From the NCBI RefSeq assembly GCF_001691415.1, contig NZ_LRRR01000004.1, positions 62,001 to 126,000 of the forward strand: DNA of 64,000 nucleotides, in the 5' to 3' direction. Positions 16,468 to 25,454 of the stretch are shown here, one piece after another. The first letter of the stretch is position 1. The number at the start of each line of letters is the position of its first letter. Under the pieces are notes generated by a model. The model ran no database searches. It worked only from the letters and a program-made list of their open reading frames with translations, and had not been told where the DNA came from. Source of the DNA: Pararhodobacter sp. CCB-MM2 (GTDB lineage: Bacteria > Pseudomonadota > Alphaproteobacteria > Rhodobacterales > Rhodobacteraceae). The position numbers were made by a program, and so were the translations under genes.

Positions 16468-17664
16468 ATGGCGTGGAAACAGGCAGGGCTGATGGCGATC
16501 CTGGTCGCAGGCTTGGCGACCGGGGCCTCGGCGCAGCAGGCGTGGCAGCTGGCCGGCCAGTTGGAGGCGCCCGCCGGCGCGCGGATCGGGCCGCTCACGG
16601 CCTCGGCCAGCGGGGCGCTGGCGGCGGGGGTGATCTGGCAGGAGGACGGCACATTCGCGGGCCGGATCTGGAGCCTGCCGGACGGATTGATCCTCACCCG
16701 GGTCGAGGGGGTCTTCCCCGCGCTCTTGCCCCTGCGCTTCGCCCAGAGGTTCGATGACCCGCAGGGCCTGTCCGGCGCGGTCTATGCCCATTCCCGCCGC
16801 GCGTTGCGGGCGTGGCAGGTGGTCGACGGGGCGCCGCTGATCGATCAGACCTTCGAGGGCGAGACGCTGGTCAACGACATCGCCTTCGACGCGTGGAACG
16901 GTCGCTACATGGTCAGCCACGACATCGGGGCCATCGACGTGCTGGGGCGCGACGGCGCTTGGGTCGCGCAGATCGAGGCCGATGCGCTACGCCCGCATGA
17001 GGATTTCACCTTCAGCGATGACGGGCGGTTGATGGTGCTGGCCTCGGCGGCTTTCACCCTGACGGCGCAGATGCGGGATCTGCCCTATGATTGCGCGCAG
17101 GCGGATTGCGAGACGGCCTATCGGGATCTGGTGGGCTCCTATGGCCCCTATGAGCGGCTGTTGGCGGTCGACCGGGCCGGGGCACGTCTGGCCAGCCTGC
17201 CGGTGATCGACCCCGCCCATGCCGGAGAGGCGATGGGCGCGACGCGGCCGGTTGCCGTGCCGACCGTGCGGATCTGGGCAGAGCTGCAGGATTGGCGCAG
17301 CGACATGCCCGCCGTGCTGGAGCTGACCGGGTTCGAGATCCCGCCCTATCGGGGCGCCTTCTCGGAGGACGGCACGCGGTTCCTGTCGTTGGAGGAGGGC
17401 GGTCGCCTCAGCCTGTGGGACGCAATGGACGGCAGCCTGCTGATGCAACGCGAGGGGGTGCAAGGGGCCACCTTCGTGCCAGGGGGCGAGGCGCTGTTCC
17501 TGCACCTGACGAATGGCGAAAGCTGGATCGCCGGCGCCAAGGAGGGCGTCCTACGCCAACAGCTTCCGCAACCCGCGGCCGAGGTGCTGTTTGGCGAGGG
17601 TGGTCGGGTGATGGTCACCTACACGCCCGGCGAGCCCCTCGCGCGGGTCTGGCGTCAGCCCTGA
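16468..17664 (+). CDS. Secreted beta-propeller (WD40-like) protein of unknown function
   Basis: The 398-residue protein has a Sec signal peptide (WKQAGLMAILVAGLATGASAQ) and a beta-repeat body with blade-like units, for example HEDFTFSDDGRLMVLAS, GAFSEDGTRFLSLEEGGRLSLWDAMDGSLLMQ and GATFVPGGEALFLHLTNGESWI. Two Cys in YDCAQADCE may form a disulfide. The ATG at 16468 was chosen for the signal peptide and the GTGGAGGG site upstream. It is divergent from mbfA and shares the 144-base region holding the Irr-type box. Its 3' end overlaps the convergent RDD gene by ten bases. Role unknown. Confidence 0.75.
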   Translation: MAWKQAGLMAILVAGLATGASAQQAWQLAGQLEAPAGARIGPLTASASGALAAGVIWQEDGTFAGRIWSLPDGLILTRVEGVFPALLPLRFAQRFDDPQGLSGAVYAHSRRALRAWQVVDGAPLIDQTFEGETLVNDIAFDAWNGRYMVSHDIGAIDVLGRDGAWVAQIEADALRPHEDFTFSDDGRLMVLASAAFTLTAQMRDLPYDCAQADCETAYRDLVGSYGPYERLLAVDRAGARLASLPVIDPAHAGEAMGATRPVAVPTVRIWAELQDWRSDMPAVLELTGFEIPPYRGAFSEDGTRFLSLEEGGRLSLWDAMDGSLLMQREGVQGATFVPGGEALFLHLTNGESWIAGAKEGVLRQQLPQPAAEVLFGEGGRVMVTYTPGEPLARVWRQP

Positions 17665-18377
17665 GTGACGCGGAACCCGGCGTGGCGGTCGTGGCGGCTT
17701 TGGCCCGTCCAGTGCACGAAGGGCCAGGCGTAGTACCAGATCAGCCCCAGCGCGATTAGGGCCGAGAGGGCGATCACGCCCCAGATCCCCAGCGCCGTCA
17801 CGGGCAATCCGCCCGGCAGGGTCGGCAGCACGGCGATCAGCGCCAAGGGGCCAAGACGCAGGGCCTCGCGCCACAGGGGGCGGGGGCGGCCCTCCGGGAC
17901 GATCCGCAGCGCGAACAGGCGCTTGCCCGGCGTCTGCCAGCCGCGCGCCGTGAACCAGGCCGACAGCAGGGCAAGCAGCAGCAACGTCGTGACCGAGCCC
18001 CAAGGCTTCGTCGTCACCGGCTCCAGCGCGGCGTTCACGGGGACGGAGAGTTGGCGGCTGGTGCGCTGGGCGGCCTCACGGTCGTCGGACAGGACCACGC
18101 GCAGCTCTTGCCCGTCCGGCAAGCCGAAGAGGGTGCGATCACACAGGCGCAGGGTGTAGGGGCCGGTATCGCCGAGGATCTGGCTCAGCCATGCCGGCGC
18201 CTGTTCGACGGGCGCGCAGGTGAAGCCGCGGACAGCGATGACGGGGGCGGGCAGGCGCATCCCCGCGCCGGTAAACGGCAGGAACAGCGCGATCACCACG
18301 GCGGTGACGAGCAGGCTGTCGACGACAAGGGCCAGCGCGCGCCGGACCAGAAGGCGGGGCGGCGCGCTGGCTTGCAT
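17655..18377 (-). CDS. RDD family membrane protein
   Basis: The 240-residue protein has the RDD pattern: LVRRALALVVDSLLVTAVVIALFLPF as first helix with Arg and Asp, and TPGKRLFALRIVPEGRPRPLWREALRLG before the third helix. A large loop (residues about 45-125) with two Cys (FTCAP, RLCDR) lies between the first and second helix, probably in the periplasm. RDD proteins are inner-membrane proteins of mostly unknown role, some linked to ion transport. Three bases separate its start from the fabI stop, so it is likely the last gene of the fabB-fabI unit. Confidence 0.8.
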   Translation of the reverse strand: MQASAPPRLLVRRALALVVDSLLVTAVVIALFLPFTGAGMRLPAPVIAVRGFTCAPVEQAPAWLSQILGDTGPYTLRLCDRTLFGLPDGQELRVVLSDDREAAQRTSRQLSVPVNAALEPVTTKPWGSVTTLLLLALLSAWFTARGWQTPGKRLFALRIVPEGRPRPLWREALRLGPLALIAVLPTLPGGLPVTALGIWGVIALSALIALGLIWYYAWPFVHWTGQSRHDRHAGFRVTQG

Positions 18378-18380
18378 GTC

Positions 18381-19169
18381 TTAAATATTCTCGGGCTGCG
18401 GCATGCCGAGGACGTGGTAGCCCGAGTCCACCATGATCACGTCGCCGGTCGTGCAGGCGCCGTAATCCGAGCACAGGAACACCGCCGCGCCACCCACGGA
18501 TTCCAGCGTCGCGTTGTGGCGCAGGGGGGCGTTGGCCTCGGTATGGCGGAAGGTCTTGCGCGCACCGCCGATGGCCGCACCGGCCAGCGTCTTCATCGGG
18601 CCGGGCGAGATCGCGTTGACGCGGATCGCCTGCGGCCCAAGGTCATTGGCGAGGTAGCGAACCGAGGCTTCCAGCGCCGCCTTGGCCACGCCCATCACGT
18701 TGTAGAACGGCGTCACCCGGTTCGAGCCGCCGTAGGTCAGCGTGATGATCGAGCCGCCCTCGGGCATCAGTTCCGAGGCCCGGCGCGAGATGTCGATCAG
18801 CGAGTAGCACGAGATATCGAGCGAGTTTTTGAAGTTCGCGCGGCTGGTGTTGGTGATCCGGCCCGCCAGCTCGTTCTTGTCGGAATAGGCGATGGCGTGG
18901 ACGACGAAATCCAGCGTGCCCCAGCGGTCCTTCAGCGCCGCGAAGGCCGCATCCAGGCTCTCGTCGCTGGTCACGTCGACATCCACCAGGAAATCCGAGC
19001 CGACCGAGGCGGCGAGCGGTTCGACCCGCTTGCCGAAGGCCTCGCCCTGATAGCTGAAGGCCAGTTCGGCGCCCTCGGCGGCCAGCGCCGAGGCGATGCC
19101 CCAGGCGATGGAACGCTCGTTGGCGACGCCCATCACCAGCCCGCGCTTGCCCTTCATCAGATCGGCCAT
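18381..19169 (-). CDS. fabI: Enoyl-[acyl-carrier-protein] reductase (NADH) FabI
   Basis: The 262-residue short-chain reductase completes each round of type II fatty acid elongation by reducing trans-2-enoyl-ACP. It has the FabI-specific cofactor loop GVANERSIAWGIA, and Tyr146, Tyr156 and Lys163, the same numbering as the E. coli catalytic residues, followed by ISPGPMKTLA and the mobile substrate loop. It lies five bases downstream of fabB. In related Rhodobacterales fabA, fabB and fabI form one operon; here fabA is separate at 31303. Confidence 0.95.
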   Translation of the reverse strand: MADLMKGKRGLVMGVANERSIAWGIASALAAEGAELAFSYQGEAFGKRVEPLAASVGSDFLVDVDVTSDESLDAAFAALKDRWGTLDFVVHAIAYSDKNELAGRITNTSRANFKNSLDISCYSLIDISRRASELMPEGGSIITLTYGGSNRVTPFYNVMGVAKAALEASVRYLANDLGPQAIRVNAISPGPMKTLAGAAIGGARKTFRHTEANAPLRHNATLESVGGAAVFLCSDYGACTTGDVIMVDSGYHVLGMPQPENI

Positions 19170-19174
19170 GGATC

Positions 19175-20404
19175 TTACTCCGCGAATTTCGACATCACGA
19201 GCGTGGCGTTGGTGCCACCGAAACCGAAGGAGTTCGACAGCACCGAGTCATGCTCGACGCCCTCGCGCAGTTCGGTGCAGATTTCCTCGGGCTTCAGCTC
19301 GGGGTCCAGCTCGGTCACGTTGATCGAGGGGGCGATGAAGCTGCCGTTCAGCATGAGCAGCGAATAGATCGCCTCATGCACGCCGGTGGCGCCCAGCGAG
19401 TGGCCGGTCATCGACTTGGTCGAGGCGATCGGCGGCACATTGCCCTCGCCGAAGACGCGGCGCACGGCCTTCACCTCGGTGACGTCGCCCGCCGGCGTCG
19501 AGGTGCCATGCGCGTTGATATAGGTGATCTTGCGATCCTTCGGCAGGGTCGAGATCGCCAGCTTCATCGACCGCTCGCCGCCTTCGCCCGAGGGCGCGAC
19601 CATGTCATGGCCGTCCGAGGTGGCGCCGTAGCCGGTGACTTCGGCATAGATCTTCGCGCCACGGGCAAGGGCGTGGTTGAGTTCTTCCAGCACCACGACA
19701 CCGCCGCCGCCGGCGATGACGAAGCCATCGCGCGAGGCGTCGAAGGTGCGAGAGGCGGTGGCCGGCGCGTCATTGTACTTGGACGACATCGCGCCCATCG
19801 CGTCGAAGAGGCAGGACAGGGTCCAGTCCAGCTCCTCGCCGCCGCCGGCGAAGACGATATCCTGCTTGCCCATCTGAATCAGCTCGGTGCCGTTGCCGAT
19901 GCAATGCGCCGAGGTCGAGCAGGCCGAGGTGATCGAGTAGTTCACGCCTTTGATCTTGAAGGGCGTCGCCAGCGTGGCCGAGTTCGTCGACGACATGCAG
20001 CGGGTGACCATGAACGGCCCCATACGCTTGGGCGAGCCCTTCTCGATCACGGTGTTATGGGCGACGAAGAAATTCGAGGTCGAGGGACCGCCCGAACCCA
20101 TGATCAGGCCCGTGCGCTCGTTCGAGACCTCGGCCTCGGTCAGGCCGCTGTCGGCGATGGCCTGCTGCATGGACAGGAAGTTGTAGGCCGCACCCGGGCC
20201 CATGAAGCGCAGGTCGCGCTTGTCGATATGCGCGGCGAGGTCGATCTGCGGCATGCCGTGGACTTGGCTGCGGAAGCCGTGCTCGGCATATTCGGGGGAG
20301 AAGACGATGCCCGAGCGTCCGGCGCGCAGGCTGGCCTCGACTTCGGCGGCAGAATTGCCGATGGGCGAGATGATGCCGATCCCGGTGATGACGACGCGAC
20401 GCAT
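19175..20404 (-). CDS. fabB: 3-oxoacyl-[acyl-carrier-protein] synthase I FabB
   Basis: The 409-residue condensing enzyme elongates unsaturated and saturated acyl-ACP. The thiolase-fold active site is complete: Cys162 in TSACSTS, His in NAHGTST (about 298) and His in [10 protein letters not shown] (about 333), plus the [14 protein letters not shown] glycine loop. The opening [16 protein letters not shown] and a GGGAG site upstream fix the start at 20404. It leads the fabB-fabI unit. The presence of fabA in the window supports a FabA/FabB pathway for unsaturated fatty acids. A palindrome lies in its leader at 20437-20459. Confidence 0.95.
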   Translation of the reverse strand: MRRVVITGIGIISPIGNSAAEVEASLRAGRSGIVFSPEYAEHGFRSQVHGMPQIDLAAHIDKRDLRFMGPGAAYNFLSMQQAIADSGLTEAEVSNERTGLIMGSGGPSTSNFFVAHNTVIEKGSPKRMGPFMVTRCMSSTNSATLATPFKIKGVNYSITSACSTSAHCIGNGTELIQMGKQDIVFAGGGEELDWTLSCLFDAMGAMSSKYNDAPATASRTFDASRDGFVIAGGGGVVVLEELNHALARGAKIYAEVTGYGATSDGHDMVAPSGEGGERSMKLAISTLPKDRKITYINAHGTSTPAGDVTEVKAVRRVFGEGNVPPIASTKSMTGHSLGATGVHEAIYSLLMLNGSFIAPSINVTELDPELKPEEICTELREGVEHDSVLSNSFGFGGTNATLVMSKFAE

Positions 20405-20436
20405 GAATGCTCCCTCTTCGTTGGCCCAATAGCTTA

Positions 20437-20459
20437 GGCGTGGCGTATGTAGCCACGCC
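20437..20459. promoter_or_regulatory. Palindrome in the fabB leader
   Basis: Perfect 8-bp arms GGCGTGGC and GCCACGCC are separated by seven bases, 33 bases before the fabB start codon. It could be an operator for a fatty-acid regulator or an RNA hairpin; the sequence alone does not decide. Confidence 0.45.
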
Positions 20460-20537
20460 AAGCTGAAATTACTACCGCTTTCTTGTGCTTTGTCCCGCCG
20501 CAGCGCGGCATCGGGCAGGGCCTCAAGGCCCAAGCGC

Positions 20538-21272
20538 TCAAGGTTTACGGAAGGTCATGTATTGCGGTACGCGGCCTTCGCGCAGCGCCTTCTTCTCGTA
20601 GCGGGTCGAGAACCAGTCGGGCCAGGCCTCATGGCTGTCCGACACCAGCTGGAACCCGGCCTGCGGGACCTCTTCCAGCGTCTGGCGGGCATAGTCCGGA
20701 ATATCGGTCGCCACGCGGAACTCGGCACCCGGTTTGCAGACCCGGAACAGCGGCTCCAGATGGTCCTGCGTGACGAACCGCCGACGATGGTGGCGCGCCT
20801 TGGGCCAAGGGTCGGGGTAGTTGAGGAAGACGCGCTCGAAGGTGGCATCGGGCAGCACGTCGAACAGATCGCGCACATCGCCCGGATGCAGCTTCAGGTT
20901 CGGGCAGGGCTGGTCCCGGAGCAACCCGAGCGCCATGGCGACACCGTTGACGAAGGGCTCGCAGCCGATGAGGCGGATGTCTGGATAGCTCCGGGCCATA
21001 TGCGCCATATGCTCGCCGCCGCCGAAACCAACCTCCAGCCACCACGGGCCATTGCCGGGGATCGCTTGGTTCAGGTCCAGCACATGTCGGTCCGGGTTCT
21101 CGTCGATCGACACGTCGCGCAGCCGCAGGGCGGGCAGGTCCTGCGTCAGGTATTCACGCTGGGACGAGCGCAGGGTCTTGCCATGCACACGGCCGTAGAA
21201 ATTGCGATGCGTCCGCAGCGCGGCAAGCGCGGGATGCGGCGGCAGGTCGGGTTTGGAGCGATCCTCGGTCAT
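20538..21272 (-). CDS. trmB: tRNA (guanine(46)-N7)-methyltransferase
   Basis: The 244-residue SAM-dependent methyltransferase makes m7G46 in tRNA variable loops. It has the TrmB motif set: [17 protein letters not shown] (SAM-binding), IGCEPFVNG, the family signature [18 protein letters not shown], and [17 protein letters not shown]. Length is normal. The start at 21272 leaves a sensible Pro-rich lead-in. It lies 41 bases downstream of queF; both act on tRNA and may share a transcript. Confidence 0.93.
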   Translation of the reverse strand: MTEDRSKPDLPPHPALAALRTHRNFYGRVHGKTLRSSQREYLTQDLPALRLRDVSIDENPDRHVLDLNQAIPGNGPWWLEVGFGGGEHMAHMARSYPDIRLIGCEPFVNGVAMALGLLRDQPCPNLKLHPGDVRDLFDVLPDATFERVFLNYPDPWPKARHHRRRFVTQDHLEPLFRVCKPGAEFRVATDIPDYARQTLEEVPQAGFQLVSDSHEAWPDWFSTRYEKKALREGRVPQYMTFRKP

Positions 21273-21313
21273 GCGCGCGCTCCTACGCGGGGCAGGGGCG
21301 CGGCGTCAAGGTG

Positions 21314-21778
21314 TCACCCCCGTCCGCGATAGGTCGCGACGCCCTGATCGGGGATCCAGACGCCTTCTGGTGCGGGGCCGGTCTGGAAGAACACGTCGAT
21401 GGGAATGCCGCCACGCGGATACCAATAGCCGCCGATCCTGAGCCACTCGGGGTCCAGGAGCTCGACGAGGCGCTTGCCGATATGGATCGTGCAATCCTCG
21501 TGGAAGGCGCCGTGGTTGCGGAAGGAGAAGAGGAAGAGCTTCAGGCTCTTGCTCTCGACCAGCCATTTGCCGGGGATGTAGTCGATGACCAGATGCGCGA
21601 AATCGGGCTGGCCGGTCATCGGGCAAAGCGAGGTGAACTCGGGCGCGGTGAAACGCACGACGGCCTGCGTGCCCTCATGGCCATAGGGCACGCGCTCGAG
21701 CTGCGCGTCCTCGGGCGAGGTGGGCACGGCGGTCGTCTGGCCGAGCTGGGTGAGGCCGGCGGTATCGGTCTTGGGCAT
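21314..21778 (-). CDS. queF: NADPH-dependent 7-cyano-7-deazaguanine reductase (preQ1 synthase)
   Basis: The 154-residue unimodular QueF reduces preQ0 to preQ1 in queuosine synthesis. The catalytic Cys52 and Asp59 sit in [20 protein letters not shown], and the NADPH-binding QueF signature is [22 protein letters not shown] with Glu94. The length is that of the Bacillus-type short form rather than the two-domain E. coli form. It lies between a DMT-type membrane gene and trmB on the same strand. Confidence 0.95.
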   Translation of the reverse strand: MPKTDTAGLTQLGQTTAVPTSPEDAQLERVPYGHEGTQAVVRFTAPEFTSLCPMTGQPDFAHLVIDYIPGKWLVESKSLKLFLFSFRNHGAFHEDCTIHIGKRLVELLDPEWLRIGGYWYPRGGIPIDVFFQTGPAPEGVWIPDQGVATYRGRG

Positions 21779-21803
21779 CGGGGACTCCCTCAGGGTTCGC
21801 GGG

Positions 21804-22250
21804 TCAGGCGCGCTGGATCAGGAACAGGCCCAGCCCCATGAACCCGATCCCCGCCGCGCGCAAGAGGGTGATCGGCCGCACGATGGCGCCAAACAGGCCG
21901 AACTGGTCGATGGCTGCGGCCGAGACGACCTGTCCGAGCAGCACGAAGAACACCGCATTGCCGACCCCGAAGCGCGGCGCGACGAAGGTGACGGAGAGGA
22001 CGTAGAAACAGACGAAACAGCCGGCGAGGAAGAGATGCCAGGGCTGGCCGGGCAATTGCGCGAAGCCGGCGGGGCCCTGGGTGAGGAACATCACTACGAC
22101 AGCGCCGGTCAGCGCCACGCAGAACAGCACCACGGCGGCGACAGTGGGCGAGCCGATCCGCGCGCCGAGCTGGGCGTTGAGGGCGGCGAGGATCGGGATG
22201 CCGATGCCTGCGGCAAGCATGATGGCGGCGTAGCGCAGGGTCTCGGGCAT
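21804..22250 (-). CDS. DMT family membrane protein, YdcZ-type (DUF606)
   Basis: The 148-residue protein has five hydrophobic segments and the DUF606 pattern: [31 protein letters not shown] at the start and [24 protein letters not shown] at the end, half the size of an EamA transporter. The ATG at 22250 has a GGAGAG site upstream; the much longer frame upstream is translated repeat DNA. It leads a likely unit with queF and trmB. Substrate unknown. Confidence 0.8.
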   Translation of the reverse strand: MPETLRYAAIMLAAGIGIPILAALNAQLGARIGSPTVAAVVLFCVALTGAVVVMFLTQGPAGFAQLPGQPWHLFLAGCFVCFYVLSVTFVAPRFGVGNAVFFVLLGQVVSAAAIDQFGLFGAIVRPITLLRAAGIGFMGLGLFLIQRA

Positions 22251-22304
22251 CGGGTCTCTCCGGGAATTGGCCTTGCGCAAACCTGACGTCGGGCAGGGCA
22301 CAAG

Positions 22305-22509
22305 GCAAGGGCGGGTTTCACCCTCGTCCGGCATGCCTCCGGCACGCAGGCCTCGCGCGACCAAGGGGCCTCGCTTCGCTCGGCCTAAGGGGGCGCTGCC
22401 CCCAGCCCTCGGCTTGGGCCTCGGGGGTTCGGGCCTGAGGACGCGCCACTGGCGCCTCCTCCGGGCGGCCCTCACCCCCCCCCCGGGATATTTGTGGAAC
22501 GAAGATGAG
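22305..22509 (+). repeat. 3'-end repeat, copy B (full-length form)
   Basis: This is the longest form: a left arm with CGTCCGGCATGCCTCCGGCA and GGCCTCGCGCGACC, CTCGCTTCGCTCGG, a hairpin (GGGGGC/GCCCCC at 22389-22403), a C-rich run and the core GGGATATTTGTGGAACGAAG-ATGA ending at 22509. It lies upstream of the minus-strand DMT gene, so it is one of two copies not directly 3' of a gene in its own orientation; it pairs with copy I, which faces it. No gene is seen in 22251-22655. Confidence 0.75.
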
Positions 22510-22586
22510 AAAGGACGCGCGCCCTGTGTTTCACTCTGCGATAAATACTCGGCAACGGAGCCGCAGCGGGCAGGAATGGAAAAGGG

Positions 22587-22622
22587 CGCATTGCGCGCCC
22601 CATCACCTTGTTTCAAATACTC
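22587..22622 (-). repeat. 3'-end repeat, variant copy I, with terminator hairpin downstream of metK
   Basis: Read on the minus strand after metK, GAGTATTTGAAACAAGGTG (22604-22622) is followed by a hairpin of GGGGCGCGCAATGCGCCC and TTTT, a plausible intrinsic terminator. The 19-base motif is identical to copy J after the MBL-fold gene, and resembles the core of the main family. Confidence 0.7.
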
Positions 22623-22655
22623 ATGCGGCGCCAGCAACAGGGCGTGCCGCGTGGT

Positions 22656-23822
22656 TCAGAGTGCCGCTTTCAGCGCGTCGATCAGGTCGGTGCGTTCCCA
22701 GCTGAAGCCGCCATCGGCCTCGGGGGCGCGGCCGAAATGGCCATAGGCTGCCGTGCGCTGGTAGATCGGGCGGTTCATGCCCAGATGGGTGCGGATCCCA
22801 CGCGGGGTCAGGTCCATGCTGCGGGCGACGGCGCGTTCGATGGCCTCGTCATCCACTTGGCCCGTGCCATGGGTGTCGACATAGATCGACAGCGGCTTGG
22901 CGACACCGATGGCATAGCTCAGCTGCAGGGTGCAGCGCTTGGCGAGGCCCGCGGCGACCACGTTTTTGGCGAGGTAGCGCGCGGCATAGGCGGCCGATCG
23001 GTCGACTTTGGTGGGATCTTTCCCCGAGAAGGCGCCGCCGCCATGGGGTGCTGCACCGCCATAGGTGTCGACGATGATCTTACGCCCGGTGAGGCCCGCG
23101 TCGCCATCCGGCCCGCCGATCACGAACTTGCCGGTCGGGTTGACGTGCCATTCGGTGGCGGCGTCGATCCAGCCCCCGGGCAGGGTGGTGCGGATATAGG
23201 GCTCGACGATGGCGCGGACGTCGTCCGAGGTCAGATCGGGGTCCAGATGCTGGGTCGAGAGCACGATCGAGCTGACGCCCACCGGCTTCGAATCCCGGTA
23301 GCGGATCGACAGCTGCGACTTGGCGTCCGGCCCCAGCGCCGGCTCGGTGCCGTTCTTGCGGACCTCGGCCAGTTTTTTGAGGATGGCATGCGCATAGAGG
23401 ATGGGCGCAGGCATCAGCTCGGGCGTCTCGTCGGTCGCATAGCCGAACATGATGCCCTGATCGCCGGCGCCTTCATCCTTGTTGCCGGCGGCATCGACGC
23501 CCTGGGCAATATCGGCGGATTGCGCGTGCAGGTAGCTGTCCACGACCATGTTGGCCCAGTGGAAGCCGTTCTGCTCGTAGCCGATGTCGCGCACGCAGTC
23601 GCGGGCGATCTCTTCGACGCGGGAAATGACCGAGGCCGGGCCGCGAACCTCGCCCCCGATCACCACGCGGTCGGTGGTGGCAAAGGTCTCGCAGGCGACG
23701 CGGGATTGCGGGTCCTCGGCCAGGAAGGCATCGAGGATGGCGTCGGAAATGCGGTCACAGACCTTGTCGGGATGCCCCTCGGAGACGGATTCCGAGGTGA
23801 AGACGTAATTCGTTCGGCTCAT
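22656..23822 (-). CDS. metK: S-adenosylmethionine synthetase
   Basis: The 388-residue enzyme makes S-adenosylmethionine from methionine and ATP. Signature elements are [13 protein letters not shown] with His17, [39 protein letters not shown] and the phosphate-binding [24 protein letters not shown] stretch (here [16 protein letters not shown]). Length matches the bacterial family. Its leader carries a SAM/SAH riboswitch whose 3' strand contains the ribosome-binding site, so high SAM should shut off translation. Downstream lies a hairpin with repeat copy I. Confidence 0.97.
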   Translation of the reverse strand: MSRTNYVFTSESVSEGHPDKVCDRISDAILDAFLAEDPQSRVACETFATTDRVVIGGEVRGPASVISRVEEIARDCVRDIGYEQNGFHWANMVVDSYLHAQSADIAQGVDAAGNKDEGAGDQGIMFGYATDETPELMPAPILYAHAILKKLAEVRKNGTEPALGPDAKSQLSIRYRDSKPVGVSSIVLSTQHLDPDLTSDDVRAIVEPYIRTTLPGGWIDAATEWHVNPTGKFVIGGPDGDAGLTGRKIIVDTYGGAAPHGGGAFSGKDPTKVDRSAAYAARYLAKNVVAAGLAKRCTLQLSYAIGVAKPLSIYVDTHGTGQVDDEAIERAVARSMDLTPRGIRTHLGMNRPIYQRTAAYGHFGRAPEADGGFSWERTDLIDALKAAL

Positions 23823-23830
23823 GGGAAGGG

Positions 23831-23875
23831 TGCTCCATTAGGTGTCGCCGTCACGCCAGGAAGCCGTTGTGACGG
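23831..23875 (-). promoter_or_regulatory. SAM/SAH riboswitch upstream of metK
   Basis: On the minus strand the leader contains CGTCACAACGGCTTCCTGGC followed by GTGACGG, a linker, and AATGGAGCA, nine bases before the metK ATG. GTCAC and GTGAC form stem P1; the AACGGCTTCCTG loop and the 3' GGAGCA form the pseudoknot of the SAM/SAH class. I know this class as found only in Rhodobacterales, in front of metK. GGAG (23833-23836) is the Shine-Dalgarno sequence, which supports translational control. Confidence 0.92.
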
Positions 23876-23910
23876 AATAATGACCCGGCTATCCCGAGCA
23901 CGGGGCAGCG

Positions 23911-25452
23911 TCAATGCCTTTGTCCGTTGCCTTTTCCGCGTCTTGTCGCGGCATAGGCCAGCATCAGCCCTGCCAGCGCCAGCAGCAGATGCCAGGGCGC
24001 ATCGCCCCATCGGGCATAGGGCGTGGGGGGCAGGGCCCCCGGCAGCGCCACGTCCAAGGCCCCCATCTGGTCGAGGCCCAGCTGTGCCGTCACCCGGCCG
24101 CGGGCGTCGATCATCGCCGAGATGCCGGTATTGGCGGCGCGCGCCAAGGGCAGGCCCAGTTCGATCGCGCGAAGGCGGGCCTGGGCGAAATGCTGGAACG
24201 GGCCGATGCGGTGGCCGAACCACGCGTCGTTCGTGGCCTGCAGGATCCAATCGGGGCGTTCCTCGGTCCGCAAGTCGCGGGGGAAGACGGCCTCGTAGCA
24301 GATCACCGGCAAGGCGCGGCCGGCGGGGCCGAGGTCCATCAGCGCGGGGCCGGGGCCGGGCGAATAGCCCGCCAGCATCCGCGCGGCGAGGCCGCCCCAG
24401 CCCTGTTCCGCCGCCCAATCGCCGATCACCGGGATGTATTCGCCGAAGGGAACGAGGTGGTGCTTGTCATAGACCTGCCCGACCTCGCCCGAGGCGTCGA
24501 TCAGCGCCAGGCTGTTGTAATAGCGGGAAATACCGCCGTCATAGGTCTCGCGTTGGATGCCGATCACGGTGGGGACCTGCGCGGCCTCGGCGACCATCAG
24601 GAGGCCGTCGCCGGGGTTGTTCAGCAAGAAGGGCACGGCGGTCTCGGGCCAGATCACCAGATCGGGCGGCGTGTCCGACGAGGCCGCGCTGAGGTCCAGA
24701 TGACGCTCGAAGAACGGGCGCACGAGATCGCGCTGCCATTTCTGGTCTTGCGGGATATTGGCCTGCACGAGGCGCAGGGTCACGCCGGGACCCTCGGGCA
24801 GGGGCTGGGCGAGGCGGTTCTGGCCCCAAAGCCAGCCCCCGGCCAGCGACAGGGCGGCGACGCCGGCGGCCAGCCCGGCCAGCAGACGGCGCGATTGTTG
24901 CCAGCGCAGTGCTGCGACGGCCAGCGCGGCGGACAGGCCTAGGGTCAGGGCCGAGAGCAACAGGGGGCCGCCGAGGCTGGCCAGCTGGTCAACGGGCGTG
25001 CCCACCCAGATATGACCGGACAGCGCCCAGGGGAAGCCGGTGAACAACAGGCCGCGGATGTCTTCGAACACCAAGATCGCCAGGGCGATGCGCCAGACGC
25101 GGGCGGTGGGGCGCAGGGTGGTGCGGCTGGCCAGCCAGGCGGGCAGGGCCCAGAACAGCGCCATCCCGCCGGCCATCAGTGCCAGTGCGAAGGGGGCCAT
25201 CCATCCCGTGCTGGCGGCATCGACGAAGAAGGGCTCTACGATCCAGAGCATCACCGGCGCGAAATGCCCGAGGCCCGTCAGCATCATCCGCCCCATCGCC
25301 GCACGGGGCGAGGGGGCGCGGGCCGCCAACCAGAACGCCCAGCCAAGGCCGAGGATCGTCAGTGGCCACAGACCCCAAGGCGCCTGACCGGGCGCGGCCA
25401 GAAGACCGGCGGCAAGCGCGGCCAGACCGCTCCGGCTGGGCAGGAGGCGCAT
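23911..25452 (-). CDS. lnt: Apolipoprotein N-acyltransferase
   Basis: The 513-residue inner-membrane enzyme adds the third acyl chain to lipoproteins. About six hydrophobic segments (residues 1-210) precede a nitrilase-fold domain with the catalytic triad Glu270 (VIWPETAVPF), Lys330 (YDKHHLVPFGEYIP) and Cys385 (PVICYEAVFP). Length is normal. The frame continues directly from corC with two bases between, so lnt is co-transcribed with corC; this pairing is common in proteobacteria. Its products include the BamD lipoprotein encoded at 60670. Confidence 0.95.
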   Translation of the reverse strand: MRLLPSRSGLAALAAGLLAAPGQAPWGLWPLTILGLGWAFWLAARAPSPRAAMGRMMLTGLGHFAPVMLWIVEPFFVDAASTGWMAPFALALMAGGMALFWALPAWLASRTTLRPTARVWRIALAILVFEDIRGLLFTGFPWALSGHIWVGTPVDQLASLGGPLLLSALTLGLSAALAVAALRWQQSRRLLAGLAAGVAALSLAGGWLWGQNRLAQPLPEGPGVTLRLVQANIPQDQKWQRDLVRPFFERHLDLSAASSDTPPDLVIWPETAVPFLLNNPGDGLLMVAEAAQVPTVIGIQRETYDGGISRYYNSLALIDASGEVGQVYDKHHLVPFGEYIPVIGDWAAEQGWGGLAARMLAGYSPGPGPALMDLGPAGRALPVICYEAVFPRDLRTEERPDWILQATNDAWFGHRIGPFQHFAQARLRAIELGLPLARAANTGISAMIDARGRVTAQLGLDQMGALDVALPGALPPTPYARWGDAPWHLLLALAGLMLAYAATRRGKGNGQRH

Positions 25453-25454
25453 GA

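Noticed and set aside
21804..22637. A 277-residue form of the DMT protein
   Set aside because: The extra 129 residues translate repeat copy B; the ATG at 22250 has a good ribosome-binding site and gives the family length.
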